Shown here: positions 45,852 to 56,800 of the stretch, piece after piece
Layout of the letters: every line of letters starts with the position of its first letter
Position numbering within the stretch: the first letter of the stretch is position 1
Source of the DNA: Candidatus Anammoxibacter sp.
Lineage (GTDB): Bacteria; Planctomycetota; Brocadiia; Brocadiales; Anammoxibacteraceae
Length of the DNA stretch: 64,000 nt
Assembly: GCA_021777105.1 (NCBI GenBank)
Contig: JAIQZQ010000122.1
Location: 32,863 to 96,862 of the forward strand
Direction: 5' to 3'
Position numbers and translations under genes: made by a program
Notes under the pieces: model-generated
The model's input: only the letters and a program-made list of their open reading frames with translations
What the model was told of the DNA's origin: nothing
Databases searched by the model: none

Positions 45852-48290
45852 CTATCTAAGCAACAATTCCCTTAATAAAAACATATTGGGGGTTGAATAC
45901 TTCTTTGAACCCTCAAGGTTTTGATTTAAGAGAAAATATGAGTCCGCTATTACAATCAACTCGCCCTGACCATATTTTTTAGCAACAACCGATGGATATC
46001 CCATAGGTTCACATATAACCTCAGTATCACTATTCTCGTTAAAAACAACCGGCCACGCTTCGTGAAACCTGATTTTTATCTTTTTGTGTTCATATTCGCA
46101 CCAACCCAAAGGCGCGCTGTCAATCCCCAGTTCAAAAGACTCCAACAAAGGCAATGAAGCCTCGCTCTCCTCCCACCCTACGGTAAGTATAATCTTCCCG
46201 CCGCTTTCAACAAAACGCCTTAAGATAAGAGTATCTTTTTGGCTAAACGGTTGAGTAGGCGCAATAAGCAGCAAAAGTTTTGCCCGCATTAATCGTTCTA
46301 AACTTAAATCTCTCAAAAGCATAGGGAAGTATCCGTTCCTCATAAGATTATTTCTCAAGCCTCCGATAGAGTCATCTTCCCAGCTCATTAAATCGAAGCG
46401 GCCTTTATGGGAATAATCAATATAGGCGATTTGCTGCTTATCAAAATCAACGCTTTCCGTGTCTTTTATCTTTGACGCGCAATTGGAAAACAGAACCGCT
46501 AACGAAAACACAAATATAAAACTTAACGGCGTTGCCAAATTTGGACTATTCCAAAATGTTAAAAAAGCGCAACATATGACAACAATAATAGATATTGCAG
46601 TTAAAACATGAAATAAAGTAACAGGATGGCCTTGTCCTTTATCCGACAAATAGCGAAAAACGTTTAACACAAATTTGTTAGTCATCATGAAAGTTGTGTT
46701 GTGAAACGATGAAGTATCTCCCACAGCCATAATCTTACCGTCACCGTATCTTGTAACGGCAGCCAAAACATGATCATTCAATGCCTCGTAATAATCAAAT
46801 TTACGGTTGCCTAGAAAGGCGTTTTTAGCATTATTTTTATAACCCCAATCAGAATAGCAATACTTGCCCATAACAACAGGCTCGGCTGGGAAAGCGCACT
46901 CAATAGAAGCTCCAACCCACCATGATCTTCCTATCTCTCTTTTAAAAGAAACCGCCATTGGATGCGGCCTCTCTTCCATAAGGTTATCCCATGTGTATCT
47001 GCCGGGCATTGCCGAATCAAATTTAAAACTGATATTGACCGGGGCCAGAATTTTGTTAAAATTTTTCATAAGCCCGGCAAGGTCGGTATGGTCCCCAAGC
47101 AACAGCAGACCGCCGCCGGCCTTTACAAAATTCCAAACAACAATAAGCTCTTCCCTAACCAGAGCCTTGTCAAGATTTATCATTACCAAAACATCAGTGT
47201 TCACTAAAGTTGAAACGGTTATGTTGTCAATCATTTTGGACTTAGCCCCCAAACGGCTTAAATGTTTGGGCATAAGGCCAAACATGCCGCCGCTTCGCTG
47301 CCCATAAGTCCCAAACCTCGGGACTTCCCAATCCAAAGAGCCTTTTTTGTAAAAAGCTATAGACTTTCCTTCAACTGAGCTGTCCTTAAAATAAGGGGCA
47401 ACTAAAAATATAATCGCGGCAATAAAAACAACCAAGCTAGGCGCGGCAAACTTATAAGATTTTTTTACTAAAAGAATAGGAACTTCATTTAAGTTTATAT
47501 TTTTATAAAAAAGCGTTGATGGACAGAGGATGAGAAAAAGAAAGAACTGTGTATATAAATCACTCCTGTAAATCGTAAACCTTAACTTGTGGCTAAAATA
47601 CATAGTTAAGAGATTAGCCCCAATTAAAATTATGCCGGCAAGATAAATATATAACAAAGCAAGGCAAAATCTTGTTACGCTTCTGTCTCTGTTCAATACA
47701 AAAAGAACTGAATGGTAAATAACAAAAGAGACAAGAATAAAAAAGCCGAATGATGTAGGCCCAAGATTTAAAACAGTGTTGAAAATAAAACCACATACAC
47801 TTGAAAATACACGAGCATATAGTTGAACAAAATGCCAGCAATTGGGAAAATATTCATAAAAGAAGATAACAAAAGCGAAAAATATTGTTATCAACAATGG
47901 AATAGCGTGTTCATTCAGGGAAGTTTTTTTCCGCGCATTGAGGAGATATAAACAAAGCAGGAAAGCTGAAAGGGCTGAAAGTTGGAGCAGGTTGTTGCTT
48001 ATTCGCGAAATAACTAGGGCAAATACAATAAAGAAGATGTATAGCACAAATTTTTCAATAAAAAACGCCAATGCAGGATGAACGCCGACGCTACCGTAAT
48101 GAGAGCCTGAGGGTGCAGAATCGGCTTTTTTTGACCATATACATAGATTTAAAGAACTGGATAAAAATATGTATACAACTAACGGAGTAAAAACCAGTAA
48201 AGATTCAGCGGCTTTTGAAAGAGGCCCAAAGTTTTGACATATTAAACCAAAAACTAATAAGACTATAAAAGTTTTAAATTGATCGCGCAT
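45852..48290 (-). CDS. Paralogous large membrane protein with GATase-like ectodomains
   Basis: It encodes 812 aa from the ATG at 48290 (a GTG at 48302 is possible). About ten helices lie in residues 1-300, then a soluble domain (about 310-540) with VKAGGGLLLLGDHTDLAGL, two more helices near 555-605, and a second domain to the end (FVESGGKIILTVGWEE). Domain order and the GGGLLLLGDHTD motif match the downstream gene at 42989, so the pair arose by duplication. The order is 45852 then 42989 on the transcript, after the repeat protein. It likely acts at the inner membrane with its ectodomain outside; this is inferred. Confidence 0.65.
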   Translation of the reverse strand: MRDQFKTFIVLLVFGLICQNFGPLSKAAESLLVFTPLVVYIFLSSSLNLCIWSKKADSAPSGSHYGSVGVHPALAFFIEKFVLYIFFIVFALVISRISNNLLQLSALSAFLLCLYLLNARKKTSLNEHAIPLLITIFFAFVIFFYEYFPNCWHFVQLYARVFSSVCGFIFNTVLNLGPTSFGFFILVSFVIYHSVLFVLNRDRSVTRFCLALLYIYLAGIILIGANLLTMYFSHKLRFTIYRSDLYTQFFLFLILCPSTLFYKNINLNEVPILLVKKSYKFAAPSLVVFIAAIIFLVAPYFKDSSVEGKSIAFYKKGSLDWEVPRFGTYGQRSGGMFGLMPKHLSRLGAKSKMIDNITVSTLVNTDVLVMINLDKALVREELIVVWNFVKAGGGLLLLGDHTDLAGLMKNFNKILAPVNISFKFDSAMPGRYTWDNLMEERPHPMAVSFKREIGRSWWVGASIECAFPAEPVVMGKYCYSDWGYKNNAKNAFLGNRKFDYYEALNDHVLAAVTRYGDGKIMAVGDTSSFHNTTFMMTNKFVLNVFRYLSDKGQGHPVTLFHVLTAISIIVVICCAFLTFWNSPNLATPLSFIFVFSLAVLFSNCASKIKDTESVDFDKQQIAYIDYSHKGRFDLMSWEDDSIGGLRNNLMRNGYFPMLLRDLSLERLMRAKLLLLIAPTQPFSQKDTLILRRFVESGGKIILTVGWEESEASLPLLESFELGIDSAPLGWCEYEHKKIKIRFHEAWPVVFNENSDTEVICEPMGYPSVVAKKYGQGELIVIADSYFLLNQNLEGSKKYSTPNMFLLRELLLR

Positions 48291-48388
48291 TAATGTAGCC
48301 ACTTCTTATAAAAAACCGGATAAGACTCTCTATTTACGATAGTTTACCGGAAACGATAATCCAAACAATAATTATCTCAAATATCTTT

Positions 48389-48436
48389 AAAAAAAAAGCC
48401 TCCTTTATAGAAAAAAACAAACTATAAAGAAGGCTT
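48389..48436 (-). terminator. Terminator 2 after the repeat protein gene
   Basis: On the minus strand a 15-bp stem with one mismatch (AAGCCTTCTTTATAG with CTATAAAGGAGGCTT) is followed by T residues to about 48389. It is the second of two in series after the Asp-Pro/Cys repeat gene. Confidence 0.85.
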
Positions 48437-48469
48437 ATTTATTTTTACAGCAATAGCCAATAATTTTAA

Positions 48470-48504
48470 AAGGCGCGGCAAACCATATAAATTTACCGCG
48501 CCTT
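48470..48504 (-). terminator. Terminator 1 after the repeat protein gene
   Basis: AAGGCGCGG/CCGCGCCTT form a 9-bp stem about 30 bases after the stop codon, followed on the minus strand by a short U-rich stretch. In series with the next terminator it shields the membrane-protein genes. Confidence 0.75.
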
Positions 48505-48534
48505 GTTATAAATCAAAAACTTAAAACACAAAAT

Positions 48535-51500
48535 CTATGCAGGTAGACATTCAGGCAACGCTGGATCGCTTGTTGGAGCTGGCCCCGTGCCGCCGCCACA
48601 TTCTGGCAACGCTGGATCGCTTGTTGGAGCTGGCCCTGTTCCGCCTCCACATTCTGGCTTTGCAGGATCTCTTGTTTGATCACCGCCTCCGCTTCCGCCT
48701 GGACAATTTGGATCGCCTGGATCAAATGTTGGGCCACCGGTTCCGCCCTGACATTCAGGCTTGGCTGGGTCTCTTGTCTGATCACCGCCTCCGCTACCGC
48801 CTGGGCAATTTGGATCGCCCGGATCAAATGTTGGGCCGCCTGTGCCACCCTGGCATTCCGGCTTGGCTGGGTCTCTTGTCTGATCTCCGCCTCCGCTTCC
48901 ACCTGGGCAATTTGGATCGCCTGGATCAAATGTTGGGCCGCCTGTGCCGCCTCCACAATTTGGATCGCCTGGATCAAATGTTGGACCACCGGCCCCACCC
49001 TGACATTCAGGCTTCTGAGGATCTCTTGTCTGATCCCCCCCGCCGCCGATGCAATCAGGACTGTTGGGGTCTCTTGTGAATCCAAATGAACAGTTAGGAT
49101 CATTAGGATCGTCAGTTGGGAATCCAAATCCGCAATCTTTCGGATCTTTTGTCTGCTCGCATCTAGGGTCGTTAGGATCAACCGTTATCTGGAACTGACA
49201 TTCACGACTTGTCGGATCAAATGTTTTTTGACATTCACGAGAGCCCGGATCAAAGGTTGAACAAACAGCGTCTTTTGTGGCGGTATCGCCGCATCTGGTG
49301 TCAAACGGATCGGATGTCTGACAATCAGGATTAAATGAATCAAGTGTCGCTTTACATCTCGGATCCTTAGGATCCGATGTCTGTTGACATCTTGGATCGC
49401 GGCCATCAAATGTGGCATTACATTCATCCGAAGCAGGATCAAGTGTCGCGCATCTAAAATCCTGAGGATCGCTTGTGAAGCTTCTACATTCATCTGAAGC
49501 AGGATCAAGCGTTTTCTCGTCGCGGCATTCATCATCCGCAGGATCAAACGTCTGCCTACATCTTGGATCGTTAGGATCTACTGTTTGCGCGCATCTAACA
49601 TCTCTTGGATCAAAAGTTACCTGACATGCAGGAGAGCTTGGGTCCAAAGTCACACATCTTGAATCATTAGGATCAGATGTGCTGTTTGAGCACTCAGGCT
49701 CCCTAGGATCAATTGTAGACTGACACTGCGCAGAAGCAGGATCAAATGTGTCTCTGCATTTTAGATCGTTAGGATCTACAGTCTGAGCGCATCTTGGATC
49801 GCGCGGATCAAACGTTACCTGGCATTCAGGCGAACGCGGATCAAATGTGCCGCAGCGCTGATCGCCCGGATCGCTTGTAAATTCACCGCAATCCGGATCG
49901 CGAGGATCGGATGTTGCTCCGCATGACGGATTTGAAGGATCAAATGTTTGACGACACTTAGGATCGTTAGGATCTACCGTGCCCGCGCATCTTGGATCAA
50001 ACGGATCAAACGTTACCTGACATTCAGGCGAACGTGGATCAAATGTCCCGCATCGCGGATCTTTTGGATCGCTTGTAAAGCCTGAGCAAGACGGATCACG
50101 TGGATCGGATGTCGCTCCACACTGCGGATTGGCAGGATCAAATGTCTGACGACATTTTGGATCGTTTGGATCAACAGTGCCGGCGCATCTTGGATCAAAC
50201 GGATCAAACGTTATCTGACACTCTTTTGATCTTGGATCAAATGTGCCGCAACGCGGATCAGCCGGGTCGTTTGTAAAGTTGTTGCATCCCGGATCGCTTG
50301 GGTCGAAAGTGCCGGCGCAAGCAGGATCGTTTGGATCAAAAGTGCCTCTACATCTTGGATCGTTTGGATCAATTGTCGCCTGACATCTTGGATCAAACGG
50401 ATCAAAGGTTACATTACATTCAGGAGCCCTTGGATCAAATGTTCCACAACGCTGATCTCCCGCATCGGACGTAAGACCTTTGCATTTTTCATCTCTTGGA
50501 TCCAATGTTTCCGAGCAAGCCGGATCAGCCGGATCAAAAGTTTGTTTACACTTTGGATCGTTAGGGTCTATAGTTTGTGTGCATCTTGGATCGCGAGGAT
50601 CAAAGGTTTCTCTAACTTTACAGTTTTCGTCAGCCGAATCCAAGGTTACACATCTTTGGTCGTCTGCCTCTAAAGTAGGTTTGCAACCCGCGCTCGGATC
50701 TAATGTCTCTTTACAATCTTCGTCAAACGGATCCATTGTTGCCTGGCAGAAACGATCGTTAGGATCTAATGTTTCAAGACATCTCGGATCAAATGGATCG
50801 TGAGTCACGTTACACTGAGGCGAAGCAGGATCAAAGGTTCCGCATCTTACGTCTTCAGCATCGCGGGTTATATTTCCGCAAGCAGGGTTACGCGGATCAG
50901 AGGTCTCTCCACATGCTGGATTAAACGGATCAAAAGTCTGTTTACACTTAGGATCGCTTGGATTCTGCGTTGGAGCGCACCTTGGATCGCGTGGATCAAA
51001 TGTTTGCTGACACGCAGGCGACCTTGGATCAAAAGTGCCGCATCTAGGATCAGTCGGATCGACTGTTAAGTTTGCGCAAGCCGGATCGCGCGGATCAGAA
51101 GTTGCTCCGCATGACGGATCGGCAGGATCAAATGTCCCGCGACATCTTGGATCGTTAGGGTCAATAGTAAACGCGCATCTTGGATCGCGCGGATCAAGGG
51201 TTACCTGACACGCAGGCGACCTTGGATCAGTAGTTACACATCTTTGGTCAAGAGGGTCTGTAGTAAAACCTGAGCATTGTAAATCGCGCGGATCAGAAGT
51301 CGCGCCGCACGCTGGGTTTGCAGGATCAAATGTTTGGCGACACCTTGGATCATTTGGATCAAGTGTAAACGCGCATCTTGGATCGCGCGGATCATGGGTT
51401 ACCTGACATTCAGGAGACCTTGGGTCGATAGTTGAACAACGAGGGTCAACCGGATCGGTTGTAAATCCTCCACATGACGGATCGCGAGGATCTGATGTGG

Positions 51501-52881
51501 CTCCGCACAAAGGATCGGCAGGATCAAACGTTTGACGACATCTTGGATCGTTTGAATCAAGAGTTATCGCGCAACGAGGGTCAACCGGATCAAATGTCAC
51601 CTGGCAGGCAGGGTCATTAGGACTAAAAGTGAAACAACGGGCATCAGCCGCGTCTTCTGTAAACTTAGAACAGTTTTCGTCGGCAGGATCAAGCGTTGCT
51701 GAACATGCTTCATCCGCTGGATCAAATGTTTGTTTACATTTTGGATCGTTTGCGTCTAATGTAAACGCGCATCTTGGATCGACAGGGTCAAAAGTCACCA
51801 AGCAATCCGGATCTTCAGGATCAAGCGTAACGCATCTTGCATCGCCGGAGTCTACAGTTGGCCTACATTCCGAATCTCTTGGGTCAAGAGTTTCCAAACA
51901 TACCGCATCTCTAGGATCAAATGTCTCTTTACATCTTGGATCATTTGGATCAAGAGTGCGCTGACATCTGAAATCTTCAGGATCAAATGTCACCTGACAC
52001 TCCTCAACCTCCGGATCAAAAGTTTCTTTGCATCTGACGTCTTCCGGCTCCTTTGTCGGATTGCAACCGGATCTTGGATCAAGAGTGTTTAAACAATTAT
52101 CATCTAGGGGATCAAACGTTTCTTTGCAAATTATATCATTAGGATCAAACGTCCTTTTACATCTTACATCGTTAGGATTGAATGTAACTTTACACTCAGC
52201 GTTATTTGGGTCTAATGTAACACATCTGGAATCTTCCGCATCTGAAGTAATTGGTTTTTTACAGTTTGAATCACCTGGATCTAATGTTTCTTTACATTTT
52301 TCGTCATTTGGATCAAGGGTCTTTTTACAAAGAGGATCATTAGGGTCTAGAGTGATTTTACATTTAAAATCTTTAGGGTCTAAAGTGGCGCCGCGTTTAC
52401 AAGATCTATCCCTTGGATTTAATGTAACGCAACGTAGATCATTAGGGTTGCGGGTGATGTTTCTTTTGCCGCCGCAGGTAGGATCATTAGGATCAATAGT
52501 TGGCTCGCAATCAGTATTGTCAGGATCCAAAGTTTCTCTACAATCAAGATCTTTTGGATCAATAGTTTTAATACAACGAGGGTCGTTAGGGTCTTTGGTC
52601 ATCTTTTTAAGACAACGTTTATTCCTGGGATCCTGAGTTCTATCCGCTTTCGAACTCACAGGTGATTTCTCATCGCCGGAATTGGCAAGTTTAATAACCT
52701 TGCTCTGTTTTTCCCAAGCCACAAGCGTGGTGTTCAACCTGTTTTGAAAAATTGGCGATGCTTTATGTTCTTCTTCATTTCCACGGCTAACATTGCCGGT
52801 TAAAGTAAAAACTCCAGCAAAAGCAAAGCAAACAACAAAAAGCAAAACAATTAAACTTCTTTTACTTTTTCCTTTCCCCAT
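48535..52881 (-). CDS. Giant secreted Asp-Pro/Cys repeat protein
   Basis: This 1448-aa protein has an N-terminal signal segment (SLIVLLFVVCFAFAGVFTL), a spacer to about residue 80, then roughly a hundred tandem units of about 11 residues with the form C-x-x-T-[FLI]-D-P-x-[DS]-x-x. Each contributes one Cys and an Asp-Pro pair. Between about residues 430 and 1030 the units are grouped in sixes as a 66-residue (198-bp) super-repeat. A Gly-rich tail (about 1255-1448) has three 34-residue copies with TRDPAKPEC and TFDPGDPNC. The Cys lattice suggests disulfide cross-linking or metal binding, and the Asp residues suggest Ca2+. It is not a thrombospondin type-3 repeat (no D-x-D-x-D-G). It is probably surface or sheath material. 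It has two terminators after it. Confidence 0.85.
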   Translation of the reverse strand: MGKGKSKRSLIVLLFVVCFAFAGVFTLTGNVSRGNEEEHKASPIFQNRLNTTLVAWEKQSKVIKLANSGDEKSPVSSKADRTQDPRNKRCLKKMTKDPNDPRCIKTIDPKDLDCRETLDPDNTDCEPTIDPNDPTCGGKRNITRNPNDLRCVTLNPRDRSCKRGATLDPKDFKCKITLDPNDPLCKKTLDPNDEKCKETLDPGDSNCKKPITSDAEDSRCVTLDPNNAECKVTFNPNDVRCKRTFDPNDIICKETFDPLDDNCLNTLDPRSGCNPTKEPEDVRCKETFDPEVEECQVTFDPEDFRCQRTLDPNDPRCKETFDPRDAVCLETLDPRDSECRPTVDSGDARCVTLDPEDPDCLVTFDPVDPRCAFTLDANDPKCKQTFDPADEACSATLDPADENCSKFTEDAADARCFTFSPNDPACQVTFDPVDPRCAITLDSNDPRCRQTFDPADPLCGATSDPRDPSCGGFTTDPVDPRCSTIDPRSPECQVTHDPRDPRCAFTLDPNDPRCRQTFDPANPACGATSDPRDLQCSGFTTDPLDQRCVTTDPRSPACQVTLDPRDPRCAFTIDPNDPRCRGTFDPADPSCGATSDPRDPACANLTVDPTDPRCGTFDPRSPACQQTFDPRDPRCAPTQNPSDPKCKQTFDPFNPACGETSDPRNPACGNITRDAEDVRCGTFDPASPQCNVTHDPFDPRCLETLDPNDRFCQATMDPFDEDCKETLDPSAGCKPTLEADDQRCVTLDSADENCKVRETFDPRDPRCTQTIDPNDPKCKQTFDPADPACSETLDPRDEKCKGLTSDAGDQRCGTFDPRAPECNVTFDPFDPRCQATIDPNDPRCRGTFDPNDPACAGTFDPSDPGCNNFTNDPADPRCGTFDPRSKECQITFDPFDPRCAGTVDPNDPKCRQTFDPANPQCGATSDPRDPSCSGFTSDPKDPRCGTFDPRSPECQVTFDPFDPRCAGTVDPNDPKCRQTFDPSNPSCGATSDPRDPDCGEFTSDPGDQRCGTFDPRSPECQVTFDPRDPRCAQTVDPNDLKCRDTFDPASAQCQSTIDPREPECSNSTSDPNDSRCVTLDPSSPACQVTFDPRDVRCAQTVDPNDPRCRQTFDPADDECRDEKTLDPASDECRSFTSDPQDFRCATLDPASDECNATFDGRDPRCQQTSDPKDPRCKATLDSFNPDCQTSDPFDTRCGDTATKDAVCSTFDPGSRECQKTFDPTSRECQFQITVDPNDPRCEQTKDPKDCGFGFPTDDPNDPNCSFGFTRDPNSPDCIGGGGDQTRDPQKPECQGGAGGPTFDPGDPNCGGGTGGPTFDPGDPNCPGGSGGGDQTRDPAKPECQGGTGGPTFDPGDPNCPGGSGGGDQTRDPAKPECQGGTGGPTFDPGDPNCPGGSGGGDQTRDPAKPECGGGTGPAPTSDPALPECGGGTGPAPTSDPALPECLPA

Positions 52882-53829
52882 TGTACGGCCTCCTTTTTAC
52901 AATAAAAATTAAAAGATTTAATCTTTTTATAAATATTCTGACATCTCATGTAAAAATAATCTCGCAACTATATCATTAAATTTACTGAATTGTCAATGGT
53001 TATTTTCCATCATTGCAAAACATACAACCCGTCGATTCACCTTTAAAATAGCGGGAATAGCGTTTAATGTCTTTAATAAAAACAAGCAAAATCAATATCT
53101 GCAAATACATTACGCGTATAGCGCTATATATAGATTTCATAATAAAAATAAACAATCAGTTTAGTTTCGACAAAACATCTTAAAGTTTAAGTTTTTTTGT
53201 AATGTTCTACTAAAAACACATTTATAGCTTTTAGAAACTCATTTCAAATAGATAAAATGCGCATATTTGATTTAAGGAAATTTGTTTGGTATAACTTGTT
53301 GCTAAGCATTTGCACATTTCATACCAAAAAAAATATGAAACCAAAAACCAGACATTAATTTTTCTCGATAGTATAAGCAATGCTAAACATATTTTACCTT
53401 TAACTATTTAATATAAAGAGATTACGTTGTTGCGGCGGTTTAATTTTTCATTACGAAAAAAATGATTTTTATGAAGAAGGGATATTGTTTTCAATAAGGC
53501 CTGTTTCTGTTACTTAAAGTAACAAAAACAAATCGGTGGGGGGATTTATGAGATTGCATTTCAAACCACGAACGCGTCAATTCGTTTATGTTCAACAACT
53601 TACAGCAGATCAATCAAGTGTCACAAAATGTGCCGCCGGCGAATTGTTTCAAAAAGTAGCGCCTTTTACCGGGATTTAATGATTAGGAACATTTGGATTA
53701 CAATTATCACTCTATGTGGGTTGGTCAACGACAACAAGCTATGGAATATTGGAACAATGGAGCGGTAGACACGCAGAAAACAAATGTGTTTATCAATGTT
53801 ACAAGTTTCAACTTCCGGTTGCGCAAGGG
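52882..53829. other. Non-coding region with a palindrome
   Basis: The 950-base spacer is between two secreted-protein genes on the minus strand. It contains TGTTACTT/AAGTAACA, extended by TGTTT/AAACA with one mismatch, at 53502-53530. The promoter of the repeat-protein gene should lie near 52900-53000. A diffuse G/C-richer stretch at 53550-53700 looks like a decayed repeat. No gene is supported. Confidence 0.45.
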
Positions 53830-56800
53830 TCATTTTTTCCGAGAGTCGGCGGAGCCTTCAACGTCGGCAAATTCATGCATGCCATCTTTTTTGGCGGAGT
53901 TGTTTTCAGGATTTTTAAAAAATGTTAGCTGTTTTTTTGCCCCTTTGTGCTCAGGATTTATTTTCAAAGCCAGCTGATATTGCGCAACGGCGTCTTTAGT
54001 CTTTCCTTTTTCACTATAAAACATGCCTAAATCAAAAACGGAGTCTGCGTCTTCAGGGTTAATCTTGATTTTCTGAAGCAATTCAAACAATCTTGCTTTG
54101 TCTTGTATCTGTTTATTATTTGGATCCAGATTCAAAGCTTTATTAATGGCAAAAACCGCTTCATCAAGCAGCCCCTTCTCTTTATAAACGCCGCCTAGCC
54201 CCACATAGTTTTCAGTTCGGTTAGGATTTATATTCAGGGCCTTTAAAAAAGAGGAAACCGCCATATCAATGTCGCCATTGCTTTTATAAGCCAAAGCCAT
54301 GCCTCTATAGGCTTCTTCATAATCCGGATCAAACTCAACAGCTTCTTTATACTCTTTTATAGCCTCATCAAATCGTCCTTTATCAAAATTTGTAAGGCCG
54401 AGTATGTAATGCGCGCCCGCCGGGCCGGGGTTGTTCCTTATGGCTATCTTGTAATCATACTCCCTGCCTTTGCCGGTCAGTTCCGTTTGTTTGTAAGCTT
54501 CATTCAGGCTATATCTGGCGACTAACAGGTCGGGATTGATATCAAGAGCTATCTCGTACTCCTTAATAGCTTTATCTATCAGCCCTTTTTCGTAGTAAGC
54601 AAGCCCCAGGGTATAATGCGCGCCGGAGAGTCTGGGATTGATCTCCAGGGCTTTATTATAATTGTTGATGGCTTGATCCAAATCGCCCTGCAGGGCCAGG
54701 ACAGCCCCTAAATTGAGGTAAGATTCCGCAAATTCCGGATTTATATCCAATATTTTTATATAAACTTTTTTAGCTTCATCAAACATGCCTTTATTTGTGT
54801 ATAAATTGCCTAAACCGTCTAAGACTTCTATGGATGCCGGATTTAACGAAATCGCGCTCTGGTAGGAAGCGATGGCTTTGTCATATAATCCTTTGTTTGC
54901 ATAAGCCAATCCAAGCGTATAGTGGGCGTCCCAAAGGTTTTGATTTATTCTTATCGCCTGCAAAGATGATGAAATTGCGTCATCCAGCCTCCCTTTCAGG
55001 GCATAAATAGCGCCTAAATATGTGTGCGCCGAGGCAAGCTTTGGATTTAACGCAATGGCGCGCTTATATTCATATATCGCTTCAAGCAACATTCCATTGT
55101 TATAATAGGCAAGGCCAAGGTTCATGTGCGCTTCTATATAGTTTGGGTTTATTTCAATGGCGCGTTTATATTCATAAATCGCCTTGTCAATCATTCCTTT
55201 AGTTTCATACGTGACGGCAAGAGAATAGTGGGCCTTTGCGTAATATGGATTAATTTCCAGGGCCTTTTCATAATTAAAAATACCTTCGTCATACATCGCT
55301 TTTTCTGTATACGCTATGCCTAATGAAACGTACACTTTGGCCTGATCAGGATTAACCTTTAACGCCTTTCTAAACTCTAAAATCGCCTCGTCCAGCATGC
55401 CTTTGCCGTTGTACGCCTTCCCCAATCCATAATACGCCTCGCTAAAATTGGAATTAATCTCCAAGGCCTTTTTGTACGCATCTACAGCTTCGTCAAACTC
55501 GCTCTTGTCGGCAAGGGCCAGGCCGAGTTTATTGTATGCTTTCACAAATTTCGGGTTTATCGTCAAGGCTTTAGTATACGATTCAATAGATTTGTCAATG
55601 TCGCCTTTGCTGTAATGCGTCAACCCCATTGCGTAAAAAGCCTCGGATGATTCGGGTTGCAGTTTTATGCATTTTTCATATTCGCTAATCGCTTTCTCAA
55701 ATTGATTGGTTCTCAGATAGATCAACCCAAGGTTATAATGAACGCCTGGGACGTTTGGGTTAATTTCGTTGGCCGCTCTTAATTCAGTAACGGCCTTTTC
55801 ATTTAGCCCGTTCATGGCGTAAATAATCCCCAAATTAAAATGGGCGTCAACAAACTGAGGATTAATCCTTATCGCTTCATTATATTCCGCCTCCGCATAT
55901 TCAAACATGCCTTTGTCGTAATAAATCTTTCCGAGCGAATAGTGGCCCACCATATCATTAGGGTTAATTTCTATTAGTTTTTTTAAAGCGTTTATTGATT
56001 CTTCAAACATCCCTTTTGCGGTATAAATTTCAGCTAAAGAGCTGTATGCTTCAACCAGGCTTGGGTTTATTTTGATAGCGGACGCAAGCTGTGAAATTGC
56101 GTCTTCAAACCTTGTCTGCTTTAAATATAGCCTGCCTAAATCAAGGTATAATTCCGCTTTATCCGGGTTAACTTCCATGCCCTTTTCAAACGATTTAATC
56201 GCATTCTCAAAATCGCTCTGCCTTGAATAAACAACCCCCATTGAGTGGTAAACATTAGCCAGATTGGGATTAAGTTCCAGCGCGGCGGCGTACTCCTCCA
56301 AGGCGAGGCCGAGCTTTCCATTTGCCGCATGCAAATTCCCCTGGGAGACATGCGCCCGGGTTAAGCCTTTATTTACATTAACCGCATTTTTTAAAGACAA
56401 AGACGCCTCATCCAATTTATTTCTATCCGCGTTAATGATGCCCAGCTTATAGTACAAATCTGAGGCGAGCGGATTTATCTTCAACGCGTTATTTATCTCG
56501 ATGTCCGCTTTGTCAAGTTGCCCTTTAATCAGGTAAACCTCGGCAAGACTAGTGTATGCGTTCACAGACCTGGGGTTAACTTTAAGGACTTTTTTAAACA
56601 TGTCAACAGCGTCGTCAAATCGGCCTCTTTCCGTGTAAATATTTCCAAGGCTGAAAAAAGCCTCGGCATCTTTAGGATTGATTTCCAAAACCTTTCCATA
56701 TTCATCAATAGATTTATCATAATCCCCCTGATCATAATAAAGTTTTCCTAAATTATGAATAGCCTGAACGTCGGCATTATTAATTTCATAGGCCTTTTCA

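Noticed and set aside
48537-52636. Long open frames on the opposite strand and in other frames of the Asp-Pro/Cys gene.
   Set aside because: They are side effects of the tandem repeats and the codon bias (GATCC-type codons). They show low-complexity sequence and lack ribosome-binding sites.
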